This document shows positions 17,411 through 28,300 of a stretch of 63,088 bases of DNA, piece by piece. The stretch is taken from assembly GCA_017405445.1 (NCBI GenBank), contig JAFRAK010000040.1, positions 1 to 63,088 on the forward strand, in the 5' to 3' direction. The position numbers and the translations under genes are program-made. The notes below the pieces were generated by a model. That model worked only from the letters and a program-made list of their open reading frames with translations. It made no database searches and was not told the origin of the DNA. The stretch comes from Bacilli bacterium (GTDB taxonomy: Bacteria > Bacillota_I > Bacilli_A > RF39 > UBA660). The stretch's first letter is position 1; each line of letters starts with the position of its first letter.

Positions 17411-19219
17411 CTATTCTACAATGTACGGATCACTGCTAGTTCCAGATCCTCCAGATATTTGTGTCCCAAGCTTAAGTGAAACGGACGCACGGACGCCATG
17501 TTCAACGACGGGAGAGTGGATGTACAGAGCGCCAGATTTCACGCCGAACTCGCCAATGTCGTTGGTGTTGAAGTAGTGAGGCGACCCCAGCCAATATTTT
17601 GTGTTGTTATTTAAATAATATGATGAATTGGTAGTTCCATATTTTCCTCCGGCAAGCATTACTTCATCACTTGTTAATAAGCCTACGGGATATGTTAATT
17701 TACCATTTCCAATTGCTGATTCACTTACGGTGAATGAATCATTTTTATTTGTACAACTTAAACTTGGACTATATGTCGTCCATACTCTGTTTCTACCGCT
17801 AAAGTATAAATGTTCTGTTGCACTTCCTCCATCTGGATTCCAACCACCTAATGCGCCTATACTTCTATCATTGCAATATACCGTATCTTCTAGTTTATTC
17901 GTATAACTTGTCATATTACTTTGATACCATGTATCTATCGCTGTCTTTATCGTTGAATTTGTCGTATTGCTAAACATATCTGATAAAGCATCTTCTACTT
18001 TTTTACCATTTGATAGTTTTATAAAATAGGCTATACTATCTGATACAAAATATACATATCTTACACTAGTGCATGTTGTTGCTGACGTACTTCCACATGT
18101 ATAATGTTGATAATTTAGGTTAGTCCCTGATATGGTACTTTTTTTCTCAACATTATAACTTCCTTTGGCTGCTAAGATATATGTTCCATTTTCATATGTT
18201 ACATCTGGTGCATAATACCAGTTTGTTCCTGTAAGATATGAATAAGTATATACATCTCCATACATATATCCCACATATGCTGGACTATTAGAATTCATAT
18301 TAAATTTAATGTCGGTTGTACTTATATTCGTAGCTGTTCCGGTATTGCTGCAGGTTCCATTTGATGGTACTCCATCATAGATTAGTTTTACTCCACCGGT
18401 ATCGGTTGTCCTTACTATCTTCCAACAGAAGTTTGCAAAGATGACATGATTATTATCGACATCTCCTCTATAGTAATATATCGGATAGGTATCATTTTCA
18501 GTGCCTGCTCTTAGATATATCCCTTTACCATTCGTATCCGATGATATAGCATTAAACTGTACTCCATTAGCATTTGTTACATAGGTACTTGCTATATTAT
18601 CGATAACAGCATTTTCAGCAATGGTATCTAGTAATGTTTGTGGATGTGGTACTTTTATTGCACCAGAATCTGCTTGGGTGTATTCTGGTTCCAAACTCGT
18701 ACTGATAGTTGTGGCATCAGGAAGTTCCTCTATATCACTTCTAAATTCTAATCGAACAAGATATGTTTCCGTTGTACCTGCATTTAATTCATGATTTTCT
18801 AATATTTCTAATCCATCAGAATATGTTACAGAATAGTCTAAATAATCAGGAACTTCAGATACTATTTCATTATTAACTTTTAATGTCTTATTAAGAGTTC
18901 CAATCATGGCATCAATTGTTCCTGCATTAACTGCATCTACAGTAAACTCATAAAAGTCTCCTGGAACATTTAGAGTAACACTAAAATCAACTTTACAGTT
19001 GTTTTCTGGATCTATGGTTGCAGCATTATCATCCGAACCAATAGACACACTATTTTCATTAATCACTATATTATCAAAATGAATATCCCAAGAATTAGAT
19101 TTTATCTTGGCTATACCATTGATTTGTAGATTTGCTTGTAAAATGGCATAAACTATTCCTATGATTAATAAAGAAAAAATTATAAAATAAGTTGTAATCT
19201 TTTTATTTCTACGATTCAT
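17411..19219 (-). CDS. Large surface protein with lectin-like C-terminus and candidate variable region
   Basis: Secreted protein held by an N-terminal membrane helix (YFIIFSLLIIGIVYAIL). The ATG at 19219 (MNRRNKK) is the preferred start; a TTG six codons upstream is possible. Residues about 25-195 resemble the TasA/camelysin-type beta domain (VDAVNAGTIDAMIG). The rest resembles the FGE/C-type-lectin-like folds found in many gut Bacillota surface proteins, with YPIYYYRGDVDNNHVIF, FCWKIVRTTDTGGVKLIYDG and the terminal GVRASVSLKLG. No sorting motif is visible. The last ~150 bases differ strongly in base and codon use from the rest of the gene (see findings). It ends with GGSGTSSDPYIVE, which recurs as SKDDPFII in the protein at 57036. 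Confidence 0.8.
   Translation of the reverse strand: MNRRNKKITTYFIIFSLLIIGIVYAILQANLQINGIAKIKSNSWDIHFDNIVINENSVSIGSDDNAATIDPENNCKVDFSVTLNVPGDFYEFTVDAVNAGTIDAMIGTLNKTLKVNNEIVSEVPDYLDYSVTYSDGLEILENHELNAGTTETYLVRLEFRSDIEELPDATTISTSLEPEYTQADSGAIKVPHPQTLLDTIAENAVIDNIASTYVTNANGVQFNAISSDTNGKGIYLRAGTENDTYPIYYYRGDVDNNHVIFANFCWKIVRTTDTGGVKLIYDGVPSNGTCSNTGTATNISTTDIKFNMNSNSPAYVGYMYGDVYTYSYLTGTNWYYAPDVTYENGTYILAAKGSYNVEKKSTISGTNLNYQHYTCGSTSATTCTSVRYVYFVSDSIAYFIKLSNGKKVEDALSDMFSNTTNSTIKTAIDTWYQSNMTSYTNKLEDTVYCNDRSIGALGGWNPDGGSATEHLYFSGRNRVWTTYSPSLSCTNKNDSFTVSESAIGNGKLTYPVGLLTSDEVMLAGGKYGTTNSSYYLNNNTKYWLGSPHYFNTNDIGEFGVKSGALYIHSPVVEHGVRASVSLKLGTQISGGSGTSSDPYIVE
17461..17600 (-). other. GC-rich patch, candidate DGR-type variable region
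   Basis: Within the 3' end of the surface-protein gene about 140 bases are markedly GC-rich in an otherwise AT-rich gene. Codons switch to C-ending forms (cac tac ttc aac acc; tac atc cac), whereas the neighbouring codons are AAT, TAT and TTT. This is what a diversity-generating retroelement variable region, with AAC template codons mutated at A positions, would look like. No template repeat or reverse transcriptase is in the window. Confidence 0.45.
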
Positions 19220-19266
19220 TCTATCATCTACTTTCAAATATATTATATCTTATAATAACGAAAAAC

Positions 19267-19284
19267 AGAAGAATTAATTCTTCC
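19267..19284 (-). terminator. Terminator of the HAD/PAP2/pgi operon
   Basis: Stem GAAGAAT/ATTCTTC followed by CTGTTTTTC on the minus strand, overlapping the HAD stop region. Confidence 0.55.
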
Positions 19285-19963
19285 ATTTTTTTAATACATT
19301 TTCAAATCCTTTAGAAGTATTAGATTTTGTTTTATTCTTAGCTCTTCTCTTTAAAGATATTGGTGCATTAGAAACAACATAGGTATTTAAATATTTTAGT
19401 AAATCTTCATCACTTTCATTTCCAATCACAAGTAATATATTGTTTGAAGATATTTTTAATTTCTCAATTAAATAACGAAATGCCTCATAATTAGTATTAG
19501 GACTAATCTCTAAATAAAGTTCATTTTCTATTTTTAAAATAGAAATATGACAAGAAGAGATTTTTTTAATACTTTTACATTCTTTTTTAGATATTTTTAC
19601 TTCTATTTTATAAATATCTTCTGTTTCATAATCTGTTTTACCAATATTAGAATAATAAGAAATGGGATAATTTTTATAAGCTTCTTTTACTTCTTCTATT
19701 ACTTTTTTAGATAATGCTTTTTTATAAAGAATTACTTGATGATTCACATCATAAATCACACTGCCATTATAAGCTAGTATATAATCAATAAAAGGAAACG
19801 ATTCATTATAGTATAATACTTCTTCAAAACCCCTATTTGTAATCACACTAAAGAAAGATCCTTTCTTTTTATAAGAATCCAAAAGAAACATCGTTGATGT
19901 AGGAATTGCCCCCTCCTCATCAATTAAAGTATTATAAAAACTACTTCCTATCATTCTTATCAT
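19274..19963 (-). CDS. Cof-type HAD-like protein with degenerate active site
   Basis: A 229-residue protein with the layout of Cof/YkrA-type HAD phosphatases: core, cap (about 85-175) and a C-terminal core segment ILLVIGNESDEDLLKYL, which matches the GDxxNDxxML motif. Motif I, normally DLDGTLL, reads SSFYNTLID, so both catalytic aspartates are replaced by Ser and Tyr. Motif II is VITNRG. The usual nucleophile is therefore missing and the protein is unlikely to be an active phosphatase; it may bind a ligand or regulate. Its first 23 bases overlap the end of the PAP2 gene, so translation is coupled. Confidence 0.7.
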   Translation of the reverse strand: MIRMIGSSFYNTLIDEEGAIPTSTMFLLDSYKKKGSFFSVITNRGFEEVLYYNESFPFIDYILAYNGSVIYDVNHQVILYKKALSKKVIEEVKEAYKNYPISYYSNIGKTDYETEDIYKIEVKISKKECKSIKKISSCHISILKIENELYLEISPNTNYEAFRYLIEKLKISSNNILLVIGNESDEDLLKYLNTYVVSNAPISLKRRAKNKTKSNTSKGFENVLKKWKN

Positions 19964-20567
19964 TTAAATTCCCCCTATAATATCGATGAAATAAAGTAAT
20001 ATTAACAATTAATACTACCATCGTCAGTAAGTAACCTGCTAGTACATCACTTGGATAATGTACGCCTACATAGATTCTACTAATTCCAATTAATAGTATT
20101 AACAAAGATAATAATGTAATATATAGTACTTTTAAATACTCATTTTTTACTTTATAACGAATTAAATAAATACATACTCCAAATATACATAGTGATACCA
20201 TTGCATGTCCACTAGGAAAAGAATATCCATTTTGTTCAATTAATTTAATATGATCCGGTCTTATTCTTTTAACGATAAATTTAAGTACTTGATTCACCAC
20301 AACAGTAATGAAAAAACTACTTCCTAATATATCACGATCTTCTTTTTCTAACAAAGTAAATAATATTATTAAAATAATAATAACCGGTATCGTATTAGCT
20401 AGCCTAGTAATATTCGTAAAGAAGAAATCAAAAAAAGGATTTCTTAAAGAATATACTTTATCATAAACAACATTATCAAAAGTAGAAATCGAATCATTTA
20501 ATACTAAAAATAGTATTAAAACAAATCCCACAAAAGAAAGAATTGTGATTAATTTCTTTTTACTCAT
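19941..20567 (-). CDS. PAP2-family membrane phosphatase
   Basis: Lipid phosphatase, perhaps acting on undecaprenyl pyrophosphate or phosphatidate, with about six membrane helices in 208 residues. The three PAP2 motifs are present: KRIRPDH (about 96-102), SFPSGHAM (about 112-119) and SRIYVGVHYPSDVLAGY (about 163-179). The His residues in motifs 2 and 3 are the phosphate-transfer pair. The ATG overlaps the pgi stop as ATGA, so the gene is translationally coupled to pgi. Confidence 0.92.
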   Translation of the reverse strand: MSKKKLITILSFVGFVLILFLVLNDSISTFDNVVYDKVYSLRNPFFDFFFTNITRLANTIPVIIILIILFTLLEKEDRDILGSSFFITVVVNQVLKFIVKRIRPDHIKLIEQNGYSFPSGHAMVSLCIFGVCIYLIRYKVKNEYLKVLYITLLSLLILLIGISRIYVGVHYPSDVLAGYLLTMVVLIVNITLFHRYYRGNLNDKNDRK

Positions 20568-21760
20568 AATATTTCTTCTAATGAATTCCTTACTTCATTC
20601 TTATAAACTTCTACTCCTGGTTGATTAAAAGGATTAACATGAAATAATAATCCAGAAAAAGCGGCAGCTAATTGGAAGAAATAAATGAAAGAAGACAAAT
20701 TTTCTTCATTCATTTCATCTAAAACAAATTCTATACAAGGAACTCCTCCACTATAATGTGCTTTAACAACAGAGTCCTCTACAATATTATTAACATCATG
20801 TAATGATTGTTTTTGATATGGAATATAATGAGAAGAATCTTCTATCTTAATAAAAGTCTCAAACAATATCTTATTACCTTCTTGAATAAATTGACCCAAA
20901 GAATGCAAATCCCTTGTATGAATCGTAGACATAGGTAAAATACCTAGCTTGTTTTTTCCTTCTGTTTCTCCAAATAATTGTTTTAACCATTCACCAAAGA
21001 AAGCCATATTTTCCTCATATAAACAGAAGTTTTCTACAACTTTAGATGACTCAAACATTAAATGACGAATAACAGCATATTCATATGCTTCATCAAGCAA
21101 TCTTTTTCCACGATTATATCCTTTTATAATATTCGTCAAATCATAATGAAGAGCAAGTGGTAAAAGATGAGCAGGAGTAATAAAAGAATATCTTCCTCCA
21201 ATATCTTCTGGTATTTCAAAAGAAATATATCCATTCTCTCTTACTTCTTCTCTTAAAGATCCTTTTTCCTTATCAGTAGTTACAATAATATGATTTTTAT
21301 AATCTTCTCCATACTTTCTCTTTAATAAATCTTTTAGTAATTGATATGTAATGGTAGTTTCCATCGTAGTTCCACTTTTACTAATCACATTTAAAACAAA
21401 ATTTTTATCTTGTAAATACTCTAATAATTCATCTAAATATTTACTAGATAATGTTGTTCCAGCATAAAGAATTTCAAAATCTTTTGATTTAAAATAATTT
21501 TGAAAAATCTTATCAAAAGCATAACTTCCTAAAAAAGATCCACCTATTCCAATTACGACAAAACAATCAAAATTTTTTTTAATATAAGTTGCAGTATCGA
21601 TAATTTTTTGAATAAGAGTCTCATCTGGAACATTAATCCATCCAATAGAATCACATTTGTTAAAAGATTCTATCACTTGATATTTTTGACTCATTAATTG
21701 TTCATAACGACTTTTATCAATAAAAGAATCTACATAAGTATGAAAATCACATTTTAACAT
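20564..21760 (-). CDS. pgi: Glucose-6-phosphate isomerase
   Basis: Interconverts glucose-6-phosphate and fructose-6-phosphate. About 398 residues from the ATG at 21760 (GGAGAG nine bases upstream); the frame is open five codons further but begins with TTG inside the ribosome site. That is shorter than the ~445 residues of Bacillus Pgi. Sugar-phosphate motifs: IGIGGSFLGSYAF (about 73-85), VISKSGTTMETT (about 125-136) and GGRYSFITPAHLLPL. The family signature near the C-terminus is NPFNQPGVEVYKN. First gene of a three-gene overlapping set with PAP2 and the HAD-like gene. Confidence 0.93.
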   Translation of the reverse strand: MLKCDFHTYVDSFIDKSRYEQLMSQKYQVIESFNKCDSIGWINVPDETLIQKIIDTATYIKKNFDCFVVIGIGGSFLGSYAFDKIFQNYFKSKDFEILYAGTTLSSKYLDELLEYLQDKNFVLNVISKSGTTMETTITYQLLKDLLKRKYGEDYKNHIIVTTDKEKGSLREEVRENGYISFEIPEDIGGRYSFITPAHLLPLALHYDLTNIIKGYNRGKRLLDEAYEYAVIRHLMFESSKVVENFCLYEENMAFFGEWLKQLFGETEGKNKLGILPMSTIHTRDLHSLGQFIQEGNKILFETFIKIEDSSHYIPYQKQSLHDVNNIVEDSVVKAHYSGGVPCIEFVLDEMNEENLSSFIYFFQLAAAFSGLLFHVNPFNQPGVEVYKNEVRNSLEEIL

Positions 21761-21797
21761 ATCATCACTCTCCAATCTTATTATATCACAAATAAAA

Positions 21798-21826
21798 AGG
21801 AAATCTATTTATTATGATTTCCTTTT
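21798..21826 (-). terminator. Terminator of the 163-residue gene
   Basis: Stem AAGGAAATC/GATTTCCTT with a T run on the minus strand; it overlaps the end of the gene at 21805. Confidence 0.7.
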
Positions 21827-22296
21827 TTGTTTTTTGAATTATTACTTTCAAAAATAATAGATTCATATACTAAATCCACAATATAATTGCTTGGTTTTAA
21901 CTCATATTTTTCAATCATTTCTATAAAAGAATTAGAACTCTTTTCAATATCCAAATAAGGATAAACTAATTCTTTTTTATTATTTAATTCTTTTAAATAA
22001 TCAAGTGTATAAGTATCATCAATTAAAACTAATGGTAAGTCTTTTACCCAATGTTTAAATTTTTCTAATATAAAATATACATTATTAACATAAGTAAACT
22101 GATCCTTATCATATTGAATCATATTTTTAAGATCTTCATTTTCAATAAAACGATCTTCTACACGATAATCAAATCTTTCTAATAATTTTAATCCTTGTAG
22201 TTTTAAAGCACTAAGTTGTGCAATAATCCCTTTTTCACTCTTACTATGAGTAGGAATTATTTCTACAATAACATATTTGTCTTTTAATAAATCCAT
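21805..22296 (-). CDS. Degenerate DnaQ-like exonuclease-fold protein
   Basis: A 163-residue protein whose spacing follows the DnaQ 3'-5' exonuclease fold: YVIVEIIPTHSKSEKGIIAQLSALKLQG aligns with the ExoI strand and GxIIxIGAVKV segment (split here as YVIVEIIPTHS and GIIAQLSALKLQG). LVLIDDTYTLDYLKEL aligns with the ExoII HNxxFDxxxL segment. The catalytic DxE of ExoI is replaced by E-x-I, so nuclease activity is doubtful. It may be a nucleic-acid-binding relic. The similarity is judged by eye and moderate. It lies in its own short unit between the glucan synthase gene and pgi. Confidence 0.5.
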   Translation of the reverse strand: MDLLKDKYVIVEIIPTHSKSEKGIIAQLSALKLQGLKLLERFDYRVEDRFIENEDLKNMIQYDKDQFTYVNNVYFILEKFKHWVKDLPLVLIDDTYTLDYLKELNNKKELVYPYLDIEKSSNSFIEMIEKYELKPSNYIVDLVYESIIFESNNSKNKKGNHNK

Positions 22297-22327
22297 ATAA
22301 TCACTCCGTCCAAGTATTATAACACAA

Positions 22328-22357
22328 AATAAAATAGAAGAAAATCTTCTATTTTAT
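22328..22357 (-). terminator. Terminator of the glucan synthase gene
   Basis: Long stem AAAATAGAAGA with its complement, overlapping the last codons, then a T-rich tail. Confidence 0.75.
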
Positions 22358-25300
22358 TATAACCTGAATTTTGTGTTCTTTCTTATCATTTGTTAGATGA
22401 ATTGTATTACTTATATGGCTCTTTCCATCAAGTTTAATACTTTCAGTTTTCCCTCTTGAAATATCAATTTGATAAGTAGTATCCATATAATGATAAGTAA
22501 CTTGATATTTATCCCATGATACTGGAATAGCTGGCTCAATCTTTAACTTATCTCCCATCTTATGAATTCCTAATATTTCTTGAATACCTACACGATAAAA
22601 CCATCCAGCAGAACCTGTATACCAAGTCCATCCTCCTCTAGCAGGGAATGATTTTGATGAGTAAATATCCGCAGCAATAACATAAGGTTCTACACAATAA
22701 CTATTAACATTATCACTTGTTAAACTACGATTAGTAGGATTAATCATCTGGAAGTAACGATATGCTCTATCATGATATCCCATCTTAATAAGTGCCATTA
22801 AATACCATGCAACTGCATGAGTATATTGACCTCCATTTTCACGAATTCCTTTAGCATAATTCATAATATAACCAGGATTATTTAATGTCTTTTCAAAAGG
22901 AGGTGTTAATAATTTAACAATTTTTAAAGATAAATCAATTAAGTTCTCTCCTACAGAATTTAGTGCTTGTTCCGCCCTATCTTTTGGAGCTACTCCACTT
23001 AAAACAGAGAAACTTTGAGAGATTAAATCAATCTTGCATTCTGTATTTTCATGGCTACCAAGTTTATCCCCATTATCAAAGAATGCTCTTAAATAATACT
23101 CTCCATCCCAAGTTTTCTTATTTAAATTTTCTTTTAATTTTGTATTAAAATCATTATATTTTGTAGTATCAATCTTATGACGAGATTTCTTAATTACTTT
23201 AGAAAAACCATCAATTATCATATAAAGGAAGAATCCTAACCAAACACTTTCTCCACTACCTTTACTACCAACTTTATTCATTCCATCATTCCAGTCTCCA
23301 CCACCCATTAATGGTAGTTTATGTGGACCTAATGAATTCATTGATAGTTCTACAGCCTTCATACAATGATCAAGCAATGATTCTGTCTTATCTAAGTAAT
23401 GGAAAGCAATACCTTTTTCCATATCATAATCACTTAATTCTTCTCCATCAATATAAGGTACTTGAATGTCTAAAATATCATAATCATTAGTGATTTCAAC
23501 ATAGTAAGTAGTTGCATATACTAACCATAAATAATCATCTTTATAACGACTTCTAAGTCCAAAATGATTCTTTTCATGCCACCAGTGCAATACTTCTCCA
23601 CTCTCAAATTGATGAGATGCATTATTAAGAATTTGTTCTTTCGTATATCCAGGATTAACAATTGCAATATTCATTGCATCTTGTAATTGATCACGATAAC
23701 CAAAAGCTCCACTTACTTGATAATATCCACTTCTAGCCATAATTCTTGAAGATAATGTTTGATATAAATACCAACCATTCATCATATAATTAAAGCTCTT
23801 ATCTGGAGTAGATACTTGGAAAACACCTAATATAGTATTCCAATAATCTTTAACATTTTTAAGTTCTTTCTTTGCATTATTAATATCTGTGTATTTATGG
23901 ATTAAAGCTTTATTTTGAGAATCACTCATACTACATCCTAATACAAATACAATTGTCTTTTCTTCTCCTTTATCTAATTCAATAGGAGTAGAAAAACTCT
24001 TAATAAGTACTTTTTCACAAGTCGCACTATCAATTTTTTCTGAAGAAGACATAAATACATTAATATCACCATAATAGATACTATATACATTTCTCATCTT
24101 AACATAATTATCATCACCCATAAATTCTGTTAAAATGTAACGAGTTGTTTTTTCTTCAAAATTACCAAATGTAGGATTTAACCAATATTCTAAATTTGTC
24201 TTACGCTTTTTATCTGTTTTATTTTTAACTTTCATTAAGTAAATTTTAACATTATCATTTAATGCAACAAATTCAGTAACTTCATGAACAAATTCTTTTG
24301 TTTCACTCTCTAAAATAGAATAACCAAATCCATGAGTACATTTCTCAGGATCAAATATTTTTCCATCAAATTTAAATCCTTCAGATTTATCATTCAAAAC
24401 CATCTCATTATTCCAAGAACTAATCTTAAATTCTCCTGAATTATAAGCATATGTATATCCACAACCATTATTGGTAATAATCGTTCCAAAAGAAGGATTC
24501 GTAATAACATTACACCATGGCATAGGAGTATTTTTATTATAAATAACATACTCTTTACCATTATTTTTAAATCCACCATATCCGTTATCAAAAACTAACT
24601 TTTCTTTATTCTCGACAACAATATTATCTTCCACAGGATAAGTAGGAAATTCAATAATTTTACTATCTTTTTGTAAATTCTCAACAATTTCTTTTAAACT
24701 TCCATAATTACCAATCTCCAACTTAATTCTAGGTACCATATTTAGTAAACTTCTATCTTCTTTTGTAATAACATCTTGACTAATAACAGTAACAGAACCA
24801 GGTGTATGATAAAAACTATTTAATGTATAAATACGATAGATTTCATCATCTATTTGTTTTTTAATCATTTTTTGAGATTGACCAGTTTCACTATTAATAA
24901 TAATAACATCTACAAAAATTGATTTGGATTTATAATACTCAAATGCTTTTAACAATTCCATGACAAAACTCATCTGACTAATATCTGTTATTTCTAATGA
25001 AATGATTGGTCTATCTCCACTAATACCATATTTCCACAAACCATTTTGTCCTAATGCATTATTTCTTAGTATATCCATTCTCTTTTCATCTACAGATATT
25101 CTAGTAGTTTGATACAAGTAATTTAACATAATATTATAAGTTCTCATATTTTCTCCAGTAATATTTAAATTCTTTGTATCAATAACATTCATCAAAGTAG
25201 AAATTTTAAATTCTTTATCAAGTACATTCTTATGATCATAACATTTAATAATATCTTGTATCTGCTCCCTACTTCTACCAAATCCCACTACAATATATAC

Positions 25301-28300
25301 TGTTACAGAATCTCCCGAAGGAACAACAACTCTATTTCTTAAAGATAATACAGGATCTAAATTATCTCCAACATAATTTGATAAATCATTATGAAGAGCT
25401 AATGCATTATTTAAATTATGACATCTACCAATAAATCTAGATCTTTCTGTTTCATAAGTAAAATCATCTAAAGGATTAGGAATAATCAATCTAGTAACCA
25501 TATAATTGTTTGCATTATTATCTCCTCTAGTTCTTCTTTTTGCAAGTAAACTATTTGTCTTAGAATCATATTCCGTAGAAACAAACATATTATTAAATAC
25601 TCTATGACTAACATCATCCATATTTTCAGAAAGAATTGGTTCTGTATAACTAGTTAATTCTAAAGTCTTATCTTCATTAGATTCATTCTTAAAAGTAATT
25701 CTTCTAATCTCTGCATGATGAGATTTACATACAACAATTTCAGTCTTAGTAGATATTTCATGATCTCTTCTTAAAAACTTAATCTTATCTGCTGCGAAAA
25801 CAACTTCATATTTATCTGGTTCAATATTCATAGGAGAATAAGTATTACTCCAAACAGCATCATTATTAGTATCCTTCACAAACAAGAATACACCATAGTC
25901 TTGTTTTGTAACTTTACGATAACGATTTAATTGTAAAGTACGATATCTAGAAAAACTATTTCCTCTATCATTCATAATCAAACTATATTTTTTATTTGAT
26001 AATACTGTAGTTTCTGGCAAGTAAGAAATGTAGTTGAAAGAACGAATATCATTTTCAATAGATTCTTTCTTATAATCATATTTCTTATACCCAGCCATCT
26101 TTAAATCAATATTAGATTTAACTTGTACTTTTTCTTTTAATAATAATTCAAAAGTCTTAATATTAATATTAGAATGAAAATATTCTTTAATAATATCTTC
26201 TTTTAAATAATTTGTAATTCCAAGTAAAATCATACCTTGATGATGTGCAAAATAAGATTTAACAACACCTTTATTATCATAATCATAAGATTCATAGAAT
26301 CCATAATCAGAATACATATCTAAATCTTTAAATTTCTTCATATTATCATATACATCATTTGGATATAAATCTAAAACCATTAATGAAGAATATGGAGACA
26401 ATACAATTCTATTTTCTATATCTTCTTTTAATTTTAAATATGGAGTACAAAAAGCCTTATATTTATAATTTAAAGAATTATCTAATTCATTATAAGCAGC
26501 TTCAGAAATACCCCAAGGTAACTTTCTAGAAATAGAATTAATATAATCCTTTTGACAGAAATGTACAAAATGATAAGATTCATCTAATAAAGTATTAGGA
26601 TAATTCTTCATAAATAGATAAGGCATATAATACTCAAATGCTGTTCCACTCCAAGAAATTAATCCCTTTCTTCTCTTATAAGTCGTTAAAGATTTATCCA
26701 AACTAAACCAATGTTTTGTAGGAACTTCTCCTAAACAAATTGCTAAATAACTAGTAAGACGTGATTCACTAGCAAAATTATTATAGTTATAGCCAGATAA
26801 CTTTCCTTCATCTTCGTCATATCCAATACTAAATACATTTTTCTTCGTATATAATTTTTTAAAATTTGTATTGTTAATTAACTTATCACACAATTTAACA
26901 AGATGATCTTCCCCCATCTTTTCTAAAAATTCTCTAACAACAATATAACTAGCTACCAAATTACCAGAATCCACTGTAGAAACAAAGTAAGGATTAATAA
27001 CCTTCATAGTGCGAATATCATACCAATTATATAAATGCCCATGCCATTTATCTAATGAATCAATTGATTGTAATATGTTTTCTAATAAGAATAATGCTTT
27101 ATCCTTATTAATAAATTCTAATTCATAAGCACTAACAATAGAAGTTAAAGAAAAACCAATTGCTGTAGGAGAAGTTCTATAATCAAGTTTTTCTTCTCTA
27201 TTTTCTTGATAATTATCTGGGATTAAATAATGATTTTCTTTTGTTAGATTATCATCAAAATAATTCCAAGTTTTTAAAGCAACTTTCTTCAAAACTTCAA
27301 TTTGTTTTGTCTTTAATTCAATCTTATTATGATTTATTTCATGACTAACTAGATATAAAACAAATGGAGCACTGGCAAATACAAAAGCAATAATATATGC
27401 AGCAATATTACCAGTAAAATATCCAATAACTACAAAGGAAACTGCAATTAAAAGATTAAAACTGAAATTACGAATATAATGGAATAAAGATCCTTTTAAA
27501 GTCTTGGCTGCATCTTCTGCAGTTAACCAATTAAGTAAATTCTTATGACTATATAACAAACGATATAGTGTTCTAAAGAATGCATCCATATATAATTTTG
27601 TATAATATGGAATTGTCGCAAATGAAATATAAGAACGAAGTAAAATACTTTTAGCTCCAAAATACAAATTTCTATAATAAATGCTTTTCTTATGTCTTTC
27701 TTTAATTGTCATTTTACTCTTTAAGAAAAATAACATTGAAATTGCTAGTTCAAGTACTACAAGGAAAATCCAAATATAAGACATATAACCTTTAAATGTA
27801 AATGAAAGATATAAAATAATTAATAACATAGGGTTTAAAAACAAACGAATAATATTATCAAAAATTTTATATTTTTCTAATAAATTTAAAGGATTTTTAG
27901 TTTTTGATCCAGACTTAGTAGGAACTTTAGGAAATAACCATCCAATAATTTGAGTATCTCCTCTAGCCCATCTATGTTGTCTTGTAGTATCAACTAAAAA
28001 GCTTGAAGGAAAATCATCAATTAACTCAACATCAGAAGTATAAGCACATCTTAAATAATTACCCTCTAACAAATCATGAGAAAGAATCATATTGTCTGGG
28101 AAAGCATCTGCAATAATCTTATGAAAAACCTCTAAGTCATAGATTCCTTTTCCAACGAAACTTCCTTCTCCAAATGTATCTTGATAAACATTAGGTACAA
28201 TAGACGCATAAGTATCAAATCCACCTATTCCAGCAAATACCTGACTATATAAGCTCCTATTCGTAGCCTCTATATCAACATCTACTCTAGGTTGCATAAT

